A stretch of 5,681 nucleotides of DNA from the NCBI GenBank assembly GCA_029932895.1, contig JAOZPF010000197.1, positions 1 through 5,681 on the forward strand, written 5' to 3'. Origin of the DNA: Anaerolineae bacterium (GTDB lineage: Bacteria; Chloroflexota; Anaerolineae; B4-G1; DUEL01). The notes below the pieces were generated by a model, which had not been told where the DNA came from, searched no databases, and worked only from the letters and a program-made list of their open reading frames with translations. The position numbers and the translations under genes were made by a program. Below, piece after piece: positions 1 through 5,681 of this stretch; position 1 is the first letter of the stretch; each line of letters begins with the position of its first letter.

Positions 1-159
1 CCCCTCATCCGGGTATTGTTGGGAACGGTGCAAGGAGGGTGGCCGGCGGTCGCGCGCTACTGCGCCTTGCCCAAGTTCACCATCATCGTGCTGGGGTTGG
101 TCTATATCCTTGGCAGTTCACTGTCGCTGCTCTGGAGCCGGATGTTCAGGCGAGAGTGA
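1..159 (+). CDS. C-terminal end of an unidentified membrane protein (5' partial)
   Basis: Frame 1 is open from the first base to a TGA at 157-159 and gives 52 residues. I do not recognise the family. What can be seen is one strongly hydrophobic segment at about fragment residues 26-45 (FTIIVLGLVYILGSSLSLLW), followed by a short basic tail with R47, R50 and R51. This is typical of a last transmembrane helix with a cytoplasmic end. Nearly all codons end in G or C, as in the confirmed genes, which favours this frame over the overlapping 39-224 reading. It ends 68 bases before the lipoprotein gene on the same strand, so the two could share a transcript. A glycosyltransferase, polysaccharide exporter or transporter would suit the neighbourhood, but the fragment does not decide. 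Confidence is fair that it is coding and low for any function. Confidence 0.6.
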   Translation, partial: PLIRVLLGTVQGGWPAVARYCALPKFTIIVLGLVYILGSSLSLLWSRMFRRE

Positions 160-217
160 AAGGGCGGATGACCAAGGTCACCAGCGACCTGCAACCTGAA
201 ACCCGCGGCCTTCCTCC

Positions 218-221
218 GAGG
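218..221 (+). promoter_or_regulatory. Ribosome binding site of the lipoprotein gene
   Basis: GAGG lies six bases before the ATG at 228. It supports that start, which also places a complete lipoprotein signal at the N-terminus. Confidence 0.6.
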
Positions 222-227
222 TAACAA

Positions 228-2372
228 ATGCTTAAAACGCCCAAGTTGCCGCTGACAGCGCCGTTTCTCCTCGCCTTCTCGCTGCTGGCTCTGCTGATCA
301 TCTCCTGCGGGGTCGTCGCCGGGCCTGGCCCGACCGCAGCGGTTGAGCCTGAGGTCATCGCGCCCCCCGCCCAGCCCCCCGCCGTCGCCCACGGTGAGCC
401 GTTGACGCTCGGCTTTCCCCGTCTGGGAATGTGGTGGCCCGATCCCTGGGAACAACCCCTGGAGGAGATTGCCCGCTACGACTGGGTCATTCTAGGCGAT
501 TGGGACACCAAGTTCATCACCCCACTGCGAACGCTCAATTCCGATATCATACTCCTCAATTCGACCAACGCCTGCGAGTTGGATTTCGACCCCGATGCCC
601 CGCCGGAGGAGAACGGCGAGGTACTGGCGATCCCGCCCGAATGGTTCCTCACCCAGGTCGGTTCCACGCTGGCGGACCCGGTGGATGCGGTGACGACGAC
701 CTTTCACGTCGCCGCGATCACCGCCACCGATGGCATCAGCACCTACGAACTGTTCGTCATCAGCGACACAGTGCTCATCGAGGGGGAAAGCGTGCTGATC
801 GAGGCGGTGGATGAGGGGAACAGGACGCTCACCGTCCGCCGGGGGTACGTTCGCCCCGCCTCTCCGCACGCCGCCGGGACGCACCTGGCGGCGCACATCT
901 CCTTTTGGCCCCATAGCTGGATGCTCAACCTCTCGACGCTCTGCCCCACTGCCGTCGTCAGCCCGGTAATCGGCCCGGAGACCTGGGCTGATTACAACGC
1001 CCGCGTCGCCGTGGGGCTGCTCGCCAACCCGCTGTGGGACGGCCTCCTGATCGACCGTTCCGACCCCAACGAGAGCTGGCTTATCGGCAACTCGACGGCG
1101 CGAACCATCGACCCCGACCAGTCCGACACGCTGCTCAGCGACTATGGCGAGTTCGACGAGGCCTGGAACGAGGGGTTGCGCCAGTATGAGAGCCTCATCC
1201 GCCAGGCCGTCGGCGACGAGCGGATCATTTTCGTCAACTGGGGGATGGCAAATTACGACTTGCTCAACGGCAACAACTTTGAGGGCTTTCCCGACGACGA
1301 CGGCGGGCTGTACGACACGCCCTGGCAGGCGGTGACGATGGGGCCGTTCAGCAACGGCAGCTATTTCGACTGGCTGGAGCACGCCCAGCAGCCCAACCTG
1401 ACCATGATCGAGACCTATGAGGACGACGGCGGCCCGGACGCCACCGGCAATGGGGAGTACGACAACCCCTGCGACGACCCCGGCTTTGTGCCCAACTATC
1501 GCAAGATGCGCTTTGGCCTGGCGACGGCACTGCTGCACGACGGCTTTTACAGCTACGAGATCAACACCAACGGCCACGGCTCGCTCTGCCTGCTCTGGTT
1601 CGATGAATATGACAACGCCGGAGCGGGGCGCAGCTATCTCGGTCAGCCGCTTGGACCGGCCTACCGCGTCGCTGATAACACTTTGGGTGACAACCAACTT
1701 GCCGGGGCTGGCTTCGACAGCCAAGACGACCTGGACAGGTGGGGGCTGTGGGTTGAGAGCGGGTACACAGCTACCCTCTCCCTTGACACTACGAACCCCG
1801 TCGTGGGCAGTGGTGCGGCGCGCATAGATGTCACCCAGGCACAGGGCACTGACTGGGAGGTCGCCCTCTCCTTCGAGCCGGTGGAGGTCGTCTCCGGCAC
1901 CGACTACACCATCAGCTTTTGGGCCAGAGCTGAACGGGAGCGGCCTCTCAGCCTGTGGGTGCAGCAGGCCGAGGACCCTTGGGAGACCTATATTTGGGTT
2001 GGAGAGTTGGTTCTGACGGCAGAATGGCAGCAGTATGTGATGACGACGGCCTCTGTCGGCAGCGACACAGCCGCCGAGTTCGACTTTGGCCTGGGCCAAG
2101 TCACTGGCACAGTCTGGCTGGACGATGTGCGCTTGCAAGAGGGAAGCAACGAGGTATGGCGACGCGACTATGAGAACGGGGCAGTGCTGCTCAATGCTAC
2201 CTCTGTGACGCAGACCATCCCCTTGCACACCGCCATGCGCCACATCGCCGGCACCCAAGATCCGGCGATCAATGACGGCCGCGTGACCACAAAAGTCGTC
2301 CTGCCCCCGCACGACGGCCTGATCCTGCTGCGCGAGCAAATGGTCTACCTGCCAATTATGCTCGATAACTAG
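228..2372 (+). CDS. Secreted lipoprotein, putative glycoside hydrolase (GHL15-like) with CBM4/9-like module
   Basis: This 714-residue protein is probably anchored outside the cytoplasmic membrane and acts on a polysaccharide; the substrate is unknown. Residues 1-27 form a lipoprotein signal: a basic start, a hydrophobic stretch 13-25 and the lipobox I-I-S-C with Cys27. Residues about 60-480 resemble the TIM-barrel of hypothetical glycosyl hydrolases (GHL15 type). They include a 'RLGMWWPDPW' opening, 'DGLLIDRSD' (D271, D276), 'VNWGMANYD' (336-344), 'FEGFP' (E352), 'MIETYEDD' (E395) and 'WFDEYDNAG..YLGQPLG' (457-476). The acidic residues at strand ends are candidate catalytic groups. Residues about 144-226 look like a beta-rich insert. 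Residues 489-639 form a CBM4/9-like jelly roll ending in 'VWLDDVRL'. Residues about 643-704 ('VWRRDYENGAVLLN') resemble the barrel's C-terminal beta domain. The protein ends in 'VYLPIMLDN'. GH114-like or other barrels are alternatives. The lipoprotein call is firm, the hydrolase call moderate, and activity untested. Confidence 0.8.
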   Translation: MLKTPKLPLTAPFLLAFSLLALLIISCGVVAGPGPTAAVEPEVIAPPAQPPAVAHGEPLTLGFPRLGMWWPDPWEQPLEEIARYDWVILGDWDTKFITPLRTLNSDIILLNSTNACELDFDPDAPPEENGEVLAIPPEWFLTQVGSTLADPVDAVTTTFHVAAITATDGISTYELFVISDTVLIEGESVLIEAVDEGNRTLTVRRGYVRPASPHAAGTHLAAHISFWPHSWMLNLSTLCPTAVVSPVIGPETWADYNARVAVGLLANPLWDGLLIDRSDPNESWLIGNSTARTIDPDQSDTLLSDYGEFDEAWNEGLRQYESLIRQAVGDERIIFVNWGMANYDLLNGNNFEGFPDDDGGLYDTPWQAVTMGPFSNGSYFDWLEHAQQPNLTMIETYEDDGGPDATGNGEYDNPCDDPGFVPNYRKMRFGLATALLHDGFYSYEINTNGHGSLCLLWFDEYDNAGAGRSYLGQPLGPAYRVADNTLGDNQLAGAGFDSQDDLDRWGLWVESGYTATLSLDTTNPVVGSGAARIDVTQAQGTDWEVALSFEPVEVVSGTDYTISFWARAERERPLSLWVQQAEDPWETYIWVGELVLTAEWQQYVMTTASVGSDTAAEFDFGLGQVTGTVWLDDVRLQEGSNEVWRRDYENGAVLLNATSVTQTIPLHTAMRHIAGTQDPAINDGRVTTKVVLPPHDGLILLREQMVYLPIMLDN

Positions 2373-2412
2373 AGCGCCGCGTCTCTTCCTGCCCGCGTCT
2401 TCCATCCCCTGC

Positions 2413-2440
2413 TTGCGTTCCCATCAGCGTACCATATAAT
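2413..2440 (+). promoter_or_regulatory. Candidate sigma-70-type promoter of the regulator gene
   Basis: A perfect TATAAT lies at 2435-2440 in an otherwise GC-rich spacer. A weak -35 candidate, TTGCGT, lies at 2413-2418, 16 bases upstream and matching the consensus only in its first three bases. Transcription would start near 2447, leaving a leader of about 86 bases before the gene at 2533. The -10 match is clear, but the promoter call is an inference. Confidence 0.45.
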
Positions 2441-2459
2441 AGTGAGCAAAGCACAGCAC

Positions 2460-2504
2460 GGGACCACCACTCCCCTGCCGCGTAGGCAGAAGGCAACCTG
2501 TCCC
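2460..2504 (+). other. Possible leader stem-loops upstream of the regulator gene
   Basis: CTGCC at 2475-2479 can pair with GGCAG at 2485-2489 around a five-base loop. GGGAC at 2460-2464 can pair with GTCCC at 2500-2504 outside it. The stems are short with unpaired stretches between them, and no T run follows, so this is not a terminator. It matches no riboswitch class that I recognise and may be chance. Confidence 0.2.
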
Positions 2505-2532
2505 ACGCCCTAACGGAAATTGGGGACACAAG

Positions 2533-3636
2533 GTGATGCTCGAGATTTACCTTTTCGGAGGGATGGAGCTAAATTCTCAAGGGGAATCCCTGTCGCTGCC
2601 AGCCACAATCCGCTCTCGCTCTCTGTTAGCCTATCTGGTCACGCACCGCCCAAGTTCACACTACCGCGAACGATTGGCCGGCCTCTTCTGGCCCGACCGC
2701 TCCCGCAGCAAGGCACTGCGCAGTCTGAGCACCGCCCTTTGGCACATCCGACGTGTCCTCCCGGCGGATGAGTACATCATCGCCGACGCGCAGCGGGTGC
2801 AGTTCAACCCCCGTAGCGATTACTGGCTCGATGTGGAAGAGTTCAAGGCTGTATGCTCCAGGGCCTCTGGTTCGCCCAACCCAAAACCTGAAGCGCTAGA
2901 GAGCGAATGCGAGCGGCTCCAGCACGCGGTGGCTCTGTACCGAGGTGACTTTTTGGAGGGGTTCTACGACGACTGGTGCCTAGAGGAACGTTACCGACTG
3001 GAGGCCCTGTACCTGGAAGCGCTGGAGCGGTTGGCAGTGTGCCACGAGGCGCTGGATCAACCGGAGGAGGCGCTGCGCGCCATCCGGTTGCTTCTCGCCC
3101 GTGACCCGCTGCGGGAGGACATACACCGTGCAGCCATCCAGCTACACACACTCCTGGGCAACCGGGCCGAGGCGCTGCGCCAGGCCCGCTGGTGCCGCGC
3201 CGTGCTGCAAACCGAACTGGGCGTTGAACCAGCGCCGGCGACCGCCGCTCTCTGCGACGAGTTGCTCGGTCCAGCCTGGCGGCACGGCCCAGGCTCCTCC
3301 CCCAAAAAGAGCGCGGCGCCTCCCAATCTGGCAGCCGGGTTCCTGTCCCGCCCCCCCTTTGTGGGCCGCGAGCCCGAGATGCAGAGGCTGACACTTTGCT
3401 GGGAACGTACCCGGACCGGACAAGGCTGCCTGGTCCTGGTGAGTGGCGAGGCCGGCATTGGCAAATCCCGCCTGGTTGAGGAATTCAGCTCTTGGGTCCG
3501 CCAGCGGGGCGGCTGGGCAGTTGGCGCGGCACAGCGCAGCACGTCCAATCCGGCGAACGGAGCGCTTTCTCCGACGAGGCCGGGCTACTCGCTTTCCTCC
3601 AGCGTTGGGTGCATATGGAAAAGGACCACGAGATAG
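2533..3636 (+). CDS. Truncated SARP/BTAD-family transcriptional regulator with partial AAA-type ATPase domain
   Basis: This is a DNA-binding activator whose ATPase part would normally act as a signal-responsive switch. Residues about 1-96 match the winged-helix N-terminus of the family ('LEIYLFGGMEL', 'RSRSLLAYLVTHR', 'RERLAGLFWPD', 'LSTALWHIRRVLP'). Residues about 97-248 form the helical, TPR-like bacterial transcriptional activator domain, with 'YRGDFLEGFYDDW' (136-148) and 'ELGVEPAPAT' (228-237). 'FVGREPEM' (276-283) opens an AAA_16-type NTPase, and Walker A is 'GEAGIGKSR' (305-313). Homology stops near 'GGWAV' (326-330). The last 37 residues look like out-of-frame translation, and Walker B, the sensor regions and the C-terminal repeat region are missing. 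Relatives commonly run to about 900-1,200 residues, so this is roughly a third of one. GTG 2533 and ATG 2536 are both possible starts; GGGG at 2522-2525 is a weak ribosome site for either. The product could be a pseudogene or a shortened DNA-binding protein. Confidence 0.75.
   Translation: MMLEIYLFGGMELNSQGESLSLPATIRSRSLLAYLVTHRPSSHYRERLAGLFWPDRSRSKALRSLSTALWHIRRVLPADEYIIADAQRVQFNPRSDYWLDVEEFKAVCSRASGSPNPKPEALESECERLQHAVALYRGDFLEGFYDDWCLEERYRLEALYLEALERLAVCHEALDQPEEALRAIRLLLARDPLREDIHRAAIQLHTLLGNRAEALRQARWCRAVLQTELGVEPAPATAALCDELLGPAWRHGPGSSPKKSAAPPNLAAGFLSRPPFVGREPEMQRLTLCWERTRTGQGCLVLVSGEAGIGKSRLVEEFSSWVRQRGGWAVGAAQRSTSNPANGALSPTRPGYSLSSSVGCIWKRTTR
3516..3614 (+). pseudogene. Remnant of a small unrelated ORF fused out of frame to the regulator
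   Basis: In frame 3, which overlaps the 3' end of the regulator gene, the translation reads 'SWRGTAQHVQSGERSAF' and then 'DEAGLLAFLQRWV'. This pattern, an 'RGxxxHVQSGE' beta hairpin followed by a helical 'LLAFL' end, resembles small uncharacterised bacterial proteins that I recall from Chloroflexota and similar genomes. It has no start codon of its own with a ribosome site and no stop: the frame runs straight on into the methyltransferase. I read it as the C-terminal piece of another gene brought against the regulator by a deletion or rearrangement near 3515-3525. The family has no function that I can name. A chance resemblance in a shadow frame cannot be excluded. Confidence 0.4.
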
Positions 3637-3640
3637 ACTC

Positions 3641-3651
3641 AGGAGAGGGGG
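3641..3651 (+). promoter_or_regulatory. Ribosome binding site deciding the methyltransferase start
   Basis: The purine tract AGGAGAGGGGG ends five bases before ATG 3657, and its GAGG core lies eight bases away. It overlaps the regulator stop region (TAG 3634-3636 lies just upstream). It favours 3657 over the in-frame ATG at 3615 or the TTG at 3492, neither of which has a comparable site. Confidence 0.65.
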
Positions 3652-3656
3652 AAAAA

Positions 3657-4493
3657 ATGGACCCAGGCTCATACAACGTCAACCGCTCCCACCGGGGCCG
3701 GGATGCAGAGGTGCAGCGGTTGGCTGCCCAAGCCCGCCTTGGTTGGAAAAAAGAGGCACGCACCCTCGCCTGGTTCGGTCTGGAGGACGGGATGTCCGTG
3801 CTAGAATTGGGCAGCGGACCGGGCTTTATCACAGAACAACTGCTGACCCTGCTGCCTCATAGCGTCATCACCTGCCTGGAGATCGACCCCTCGCTCGTCG
3901 CCCAAGCCAAAGAGTACCTGCGGGACATGGGGGGCGAGCGGCTGCACTTTGTGCAGGCGTCGGTGATGGATACCGGCCTGCCCGATGCGAGCTTTGACTT
4001 TGCCTATGCCCGCCTGCTCTACCAGCACCTCCCCGACCCCCTCGGCGCGAGCCGGGAAGTGTGGCGCACGCTCAAGCCGGGCGGCCGGCTGGTGGTCTAT
4101 GACATCGACGACGAGATCGCCAACCTGCTCGACCCGCCGGTGCCCGAATGGCCGCTGGTCTCGGCGCGGTTCGCCCAGGCCCAGGCGGCCCAGGGCGGCG
4201 ACCGGCAGATCGGGCGACGGCTGTGGCGCATCCTCCGTGAGGCCGGATTCCAAGACCTGGACCTGGAGGTAATCGCCCACCACAGCGACGACCTGGGCAT
4301 CGAGACGTTCCTGCCGCAGATGGACCCGGACCGAGCGTTGCCGCTGCTGCGGGCGGGGCTGCTCTCTGAAGAGGAGGTGGACGCTCTCCGCGCCGCCCGC
4401 GATAGGTTCCTGGCTGCGCCAGAGCCGTACATTATGATGCTGAGCCTGATGGTGGGCGGCACCAGGCCGCCCGCAGGGAAAAACCAGAGTTAG
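3657..4493 (+). CDS. Class I SAM-dependent methyltransferase
   Basis: This 278-residue soluble protein transfers a methyl group from S-adenosylmethionine; the acceptor is unknown. Motif I is 'VLELGSGPG' (48-56). The acidic ribose-binding position at the end of strand 2 lies in 'CLEIDPS' (E75, D77). 'ASVMDTGLPDASFDFAYAR' (101-119) covers motif II and the adenine-contact loop. 'HLPDP' and 'REVWRTLKPGGRLVVYDID' (133-151) give the post-motif loop and strand 5. The arrangement is of the UbiE/Methyltransf_11 or _25 kind and about the usual length. The C-terminal part (190-270) probably forms the substrate-side cap and ends with 'PYIMMLSLMVGGTRP', a common final strand pair. I start it at ATG 3657 because of the ribosome site just upstream; an in-frame extension to 3492 is open but seems to be remnant sequence. 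It follows the regulator stop by 20 bases and precedes the next gene by 35, so co-transcription is plausible. No signal peptide is visible. Confidence 0.88.
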   Translation: MDPGSYNVNRSHRGRDAEVQRLAAQARLGWKKEARTLAWFGLEDGMSVLELGSGPGFITEQLLTLLPHSVITCLEIDPSLVAQAKEYLRDMGGERLHFVQASVMDTGLPDASFDFAYARLLYQHLPDPLGASREVWRTLKPGGRLVVYDIDDEIANLLDPPVPEWPLVSARFAQAQAAQGGDRQIGRRLWRILREAGFQDLDLEVIAHHSDDLGIETFLPQMDPDRALPLLRAGLLSEEEVDALRAARDRFLAAPEPYIMMLSLMVGGTRPPAGKNQS

Positions 4494-4515
4494 AGAAAGG
4501 GAAAGGCACAAGCAC

Positions 4516-4524
4516 AAAGGAGGT
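4516..4524 (+). promoter_or_regulatory. Strong Shine-Dalgarno site of the repeat protein gene
   Basis: AAAGGAGGT is a near-perfect complement of the 16S rRNA tail, four bases before ATG 4529. It is the best ribosome site in the window and suggests high translation of the secreted protein. Confidence 0.8.
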
Positions 4525-4528
4525 AGAG

Positions 4529-5681
4529 ATGAAGAACAGGTTATCATTCATAGCATCCAGTGTCGTGGCAGGAGTGGCACTGGTCGCCCTCTTGCTGGTT
4601 GCCACCAGCGCCCGGGCACAGCCAGGGGCAGCTTCCCAGGATGCCACCCTCGCAGCCAGCACGACCATCCTCTCCAACACCATCTCCTACCAGGGGCGGC
4701 TGCTGGATGGCGGCGGCAATCCGGTGAACGGCACGCAGGTGATGACCTTCAGCCTGTACACCACGCCAAGCGGCGGAACACCCCTCTGGTCCCAATCCGG
4801 CAACGTGATGGTGGATGACGGGCTGTTCAACGCCTATCTGCAGATCGGCCCGGCCCACTTCAACGGTCAGCAACTGTGGTTGGGAGTACAGTTGCCGGGA
4901 GAGGCGGAGATGACCCCCCGCCAGCCGCTCCTGCCTGCCCCATACGCCCTCTCGCTGCGTCCGGGAGCGGTCATCAGCGGCAGCCGTGCGAACGTCGGGG
5001 CACTAAACGTGGTCAACGGCGATAGTTCGACCGGCGGCGGCTATGGCATCTCGGCGATCAACTACAGCCAGAGGACATGGAGTCCCGCTATCTATGGCGA
5101 GAACAACGGGAACAGCGCTGGCATCTATGGTCGCAGCGACGGCTGGCACGGAGCCGTGGGCTGGAACGTAAGCGACGACTGGGCCGGCGTCTATGGACGC
5201 AACAACGGCGGCGGCCGAGGGGTCTTTGGCGAGAACATCGGCGCCGGCTATGGCGGCTACTTTACCAGCACCGAGGGAACCGGCCTCTTTGGCGGCAGCA
5301 GCGGCGGGGTGGGCATCGGCATACTGGGACAAGGGCCGTTCGTCGGGGTGCGCGGCGAGAGCGAGAACGGGTTTGGCGTCAGAGGCGTCAGCACCAATGA
5401 TGTCGGTGTTTATGGCGAGAGCGTCAACGGCCCTGCTGGTCTCTTCACCAGCACCAACGGCGTGGGCGTGCAAAGCAATGCCCAGGGAAGCCAGATCGCC
5501 GTCTTTGGCAAGAACAAGGGGAACGGGGCTGGCGGCTACTTCACCAGCACGCACGGGGTGGGCCTGGCCGCCTCCAGCAACGATGGGTACGCTTTTGCCA
5601 CCCTCGGCCCTTCCCTCATCCAGGGCCCCAACCCGATGCAGGTGGCGCTACTGCGCTGGTACCCGGCCATCCGCACACCGA
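4529..5681 (+). CDS. Secreted glycine-rich repeat (fibre/adhesin-like) protein, 3' partial
   Basis: The gene is open from ATG 4529 to the window edge (384 complete codons). Residues 1-30 are a Sec signal peptide: K2, R4, a hydrophobic core at 12-25, and A28-R29-A30 before Q31. Residues about 50-143 form a head domain with 'ISYQGRLLD' (52-60), 'PVNGTQVMTFSLY' (65-77), 'PLWSQ' (85-89), 'DDGLFNAYL' (96-104), 'LWLGVQL' (116-122), and 'PRQPLLPAPYALS' (130-142). I recall this pattern from many bacterial envelope proteins, often ahead of tail-fibre-like or repeat regions. From about residue 187 to 351 come short repeats of the type 'G[VI][YF]GxxNG' plus three 'FTST.G' units, likely a beta-helical or fibrous stalk. 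The sequence then changes to 'NPMQVALLRWYPAIRTP' (368-384), a linker-like piece suggesting another domain beyond the edge. The strong ribosome site fits an abundant structural protein. The ligand or role is unknown. Confidence 0.85.
   Translation, partial: MKNRLSFIASSVVAGVALVALLLVATSARAQPGAASQDATLAASTTILSNTISYQGRLLDGGGNPVNGTQVMTFSLYTTPSGGTPLWSQSGNVMVDDGLFNAYLQIGPAHFNGQQLWLGVQLPGEAEMTPRQPLLPAPYALSLRPGAVISGSRANVGALNVVNGDSSTGGGYGISAINYSQRTWSPAIYGENNGNSAGIYGRSDGWHGAVGWNVSDDWAGVYGRNNGGGRGVFGENIGAGYGGYFTSTEGTGLFGGSSGGVGIGILGQGPFVGVRGESENGFGVRGVSTNDVGVYGESVNGPAGLFTSTNGVGVQSNAQGSQIAVFGKNKGNGAGGYFTSTHGVGLAASSNDGYAFATLGPSLIQGPNPMQVALLRWYPAIRTP
5087..5581 (+). repeat. Degenerate in-frame repeats coding for the Gly-rich fibre region
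   Basis: The DNA repeats a unit coding for 'xGVYGxxNG', seen for example at I188-Y189-G190, V221-Y222-G223 and several later copies. A longer unit, tGGCGGCTACTTyACCAGCAC, occurs at 5251-5271 and again at 5530-5550, with a related 'CTCTTCACCAGCACC' at 5441-5455. Copies differ mostly at silent positions, so the array is old or under selection rather than recently duplicated. Confidence 0.7.

Noticed and set aside
175..190. AGGTC...GACCT inverted repeat between the first two genes, considered as a terminator or operator
   Set aside because: The stem is only five base pairs and has no T run after it. Such repeats are frequent by chance.
39..224. Short + strand frame near the start, 61 codons
   Set aside because: It overlaps the frame 1 membrane-protein end, which has better third-position G/C and a clear transmembrane helix. 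The 61-residue product resembles nothing, and no ribosome site is evident.
492..2405. Long open frame on the minus strand (637 codons) across the lipoprotein gene
   Set aside because: It is the antisense shadow of a GC-rich gene. Its translation has no signal peptide, domain or motif, while the + strand frame has a lipobox and recognisable modules.
2373..2412. Possible rho-independent terminator after the lipoprotein gene
   Set aside because: I could not find a stable GC stem followed by T residues here; the region is pyrimidine-rich without good dyad symmetry.
3492..3656. N-terminal extension of the methyltransferase from TTG 3492 or ATG 3615
   Set aside because: No ribosome site supports these starts, the family does not need the extra residues, and a strong purine-rich site stands directly before ATG 3657.
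3142..3672. Minus-strand frames across the regulator's 3' half
   Set aside because: Their translations are rich in Arg, Pro, Gly and Ala without motifs, as expected for shadows of the BTAD/ATPase coding strand.
5003..5554. Minus-strand frame with Ala/Val/Asp-rich repeats
   Set aside because: The repetition is the complement of the fibre repeats on the + strand. The low-complexity product is an artefact.

Overview
The window is GC-rich DNA with strong G/C preference at third codon positions. All supported genes lie on the + strand. Three features point to a Chloroflexota bacterium, probably Anaerolineae or a related class. The secreted hydrolase-like protein ends in a 'VYLPIMLDN' tail of the 'YLPxxxxN/R' type that I associate with exported Chloroflexota proteins. 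There is a large-ATPase-type BTAD regulator. The last gene encodes an envelope protein with a 'YQGRL...PRQ..L.APYAL' head and glycine-rich fibre repeats. This assignment rests on recalled family patterns, not on a search.

Layout. (1) 1-159: the last 52 codons of a membrane protein that starts outside the window. (2) 228-2372: a 714-residue lipoprotein resembling hypothetical glycoside hydrolases of the GHL15 type. It has a beta-rich insert in the N-terminal half and a CBM4/9-like jelly roll between the barrel and its C-terminal beta domain. (3) 2373-2532: a spacer with a perfect TATAAT box and a short leader able to form small hairpins. (4) 2533-3636: a SARP/BTAD-type regulator with an AAA-type ATPase domain that breaks off shortly after Walker A. 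(5) About 3516-3614: in another frame, a stretch that looks like the tail of an unrelated small protein, so the regulator seems damaged by a deletion or rearrangement. (6) 3657-4493: a class I SAM-dependent methyltransferase. (7) 4529 to the window end: the first 384 codons of a secreted repeat protein with a near-ideal ribosome binding site.

How the genes may work together is mostly inference. The lipoprotein and the repeat protein are both exported and probably act at the cell surface, one on a polysaccharide and the other as a fibre or adhesin-like structure. The methyltransferase and repeat protein are 35 bases apart and could be co-transcribed. The regulator would have been the natural controller of this stretch, but it now lacks most of its sensor/ATPase part. 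I see no tRNA, rRNA, CRISPR array, transposase or convincing rho-independent terminator. I also see no recognisable new defence or biosynthetic system. The most unusual points are the broken regulator junction, the domain architecture of the hydrolase-like lipoprotein, and the fibre protein.
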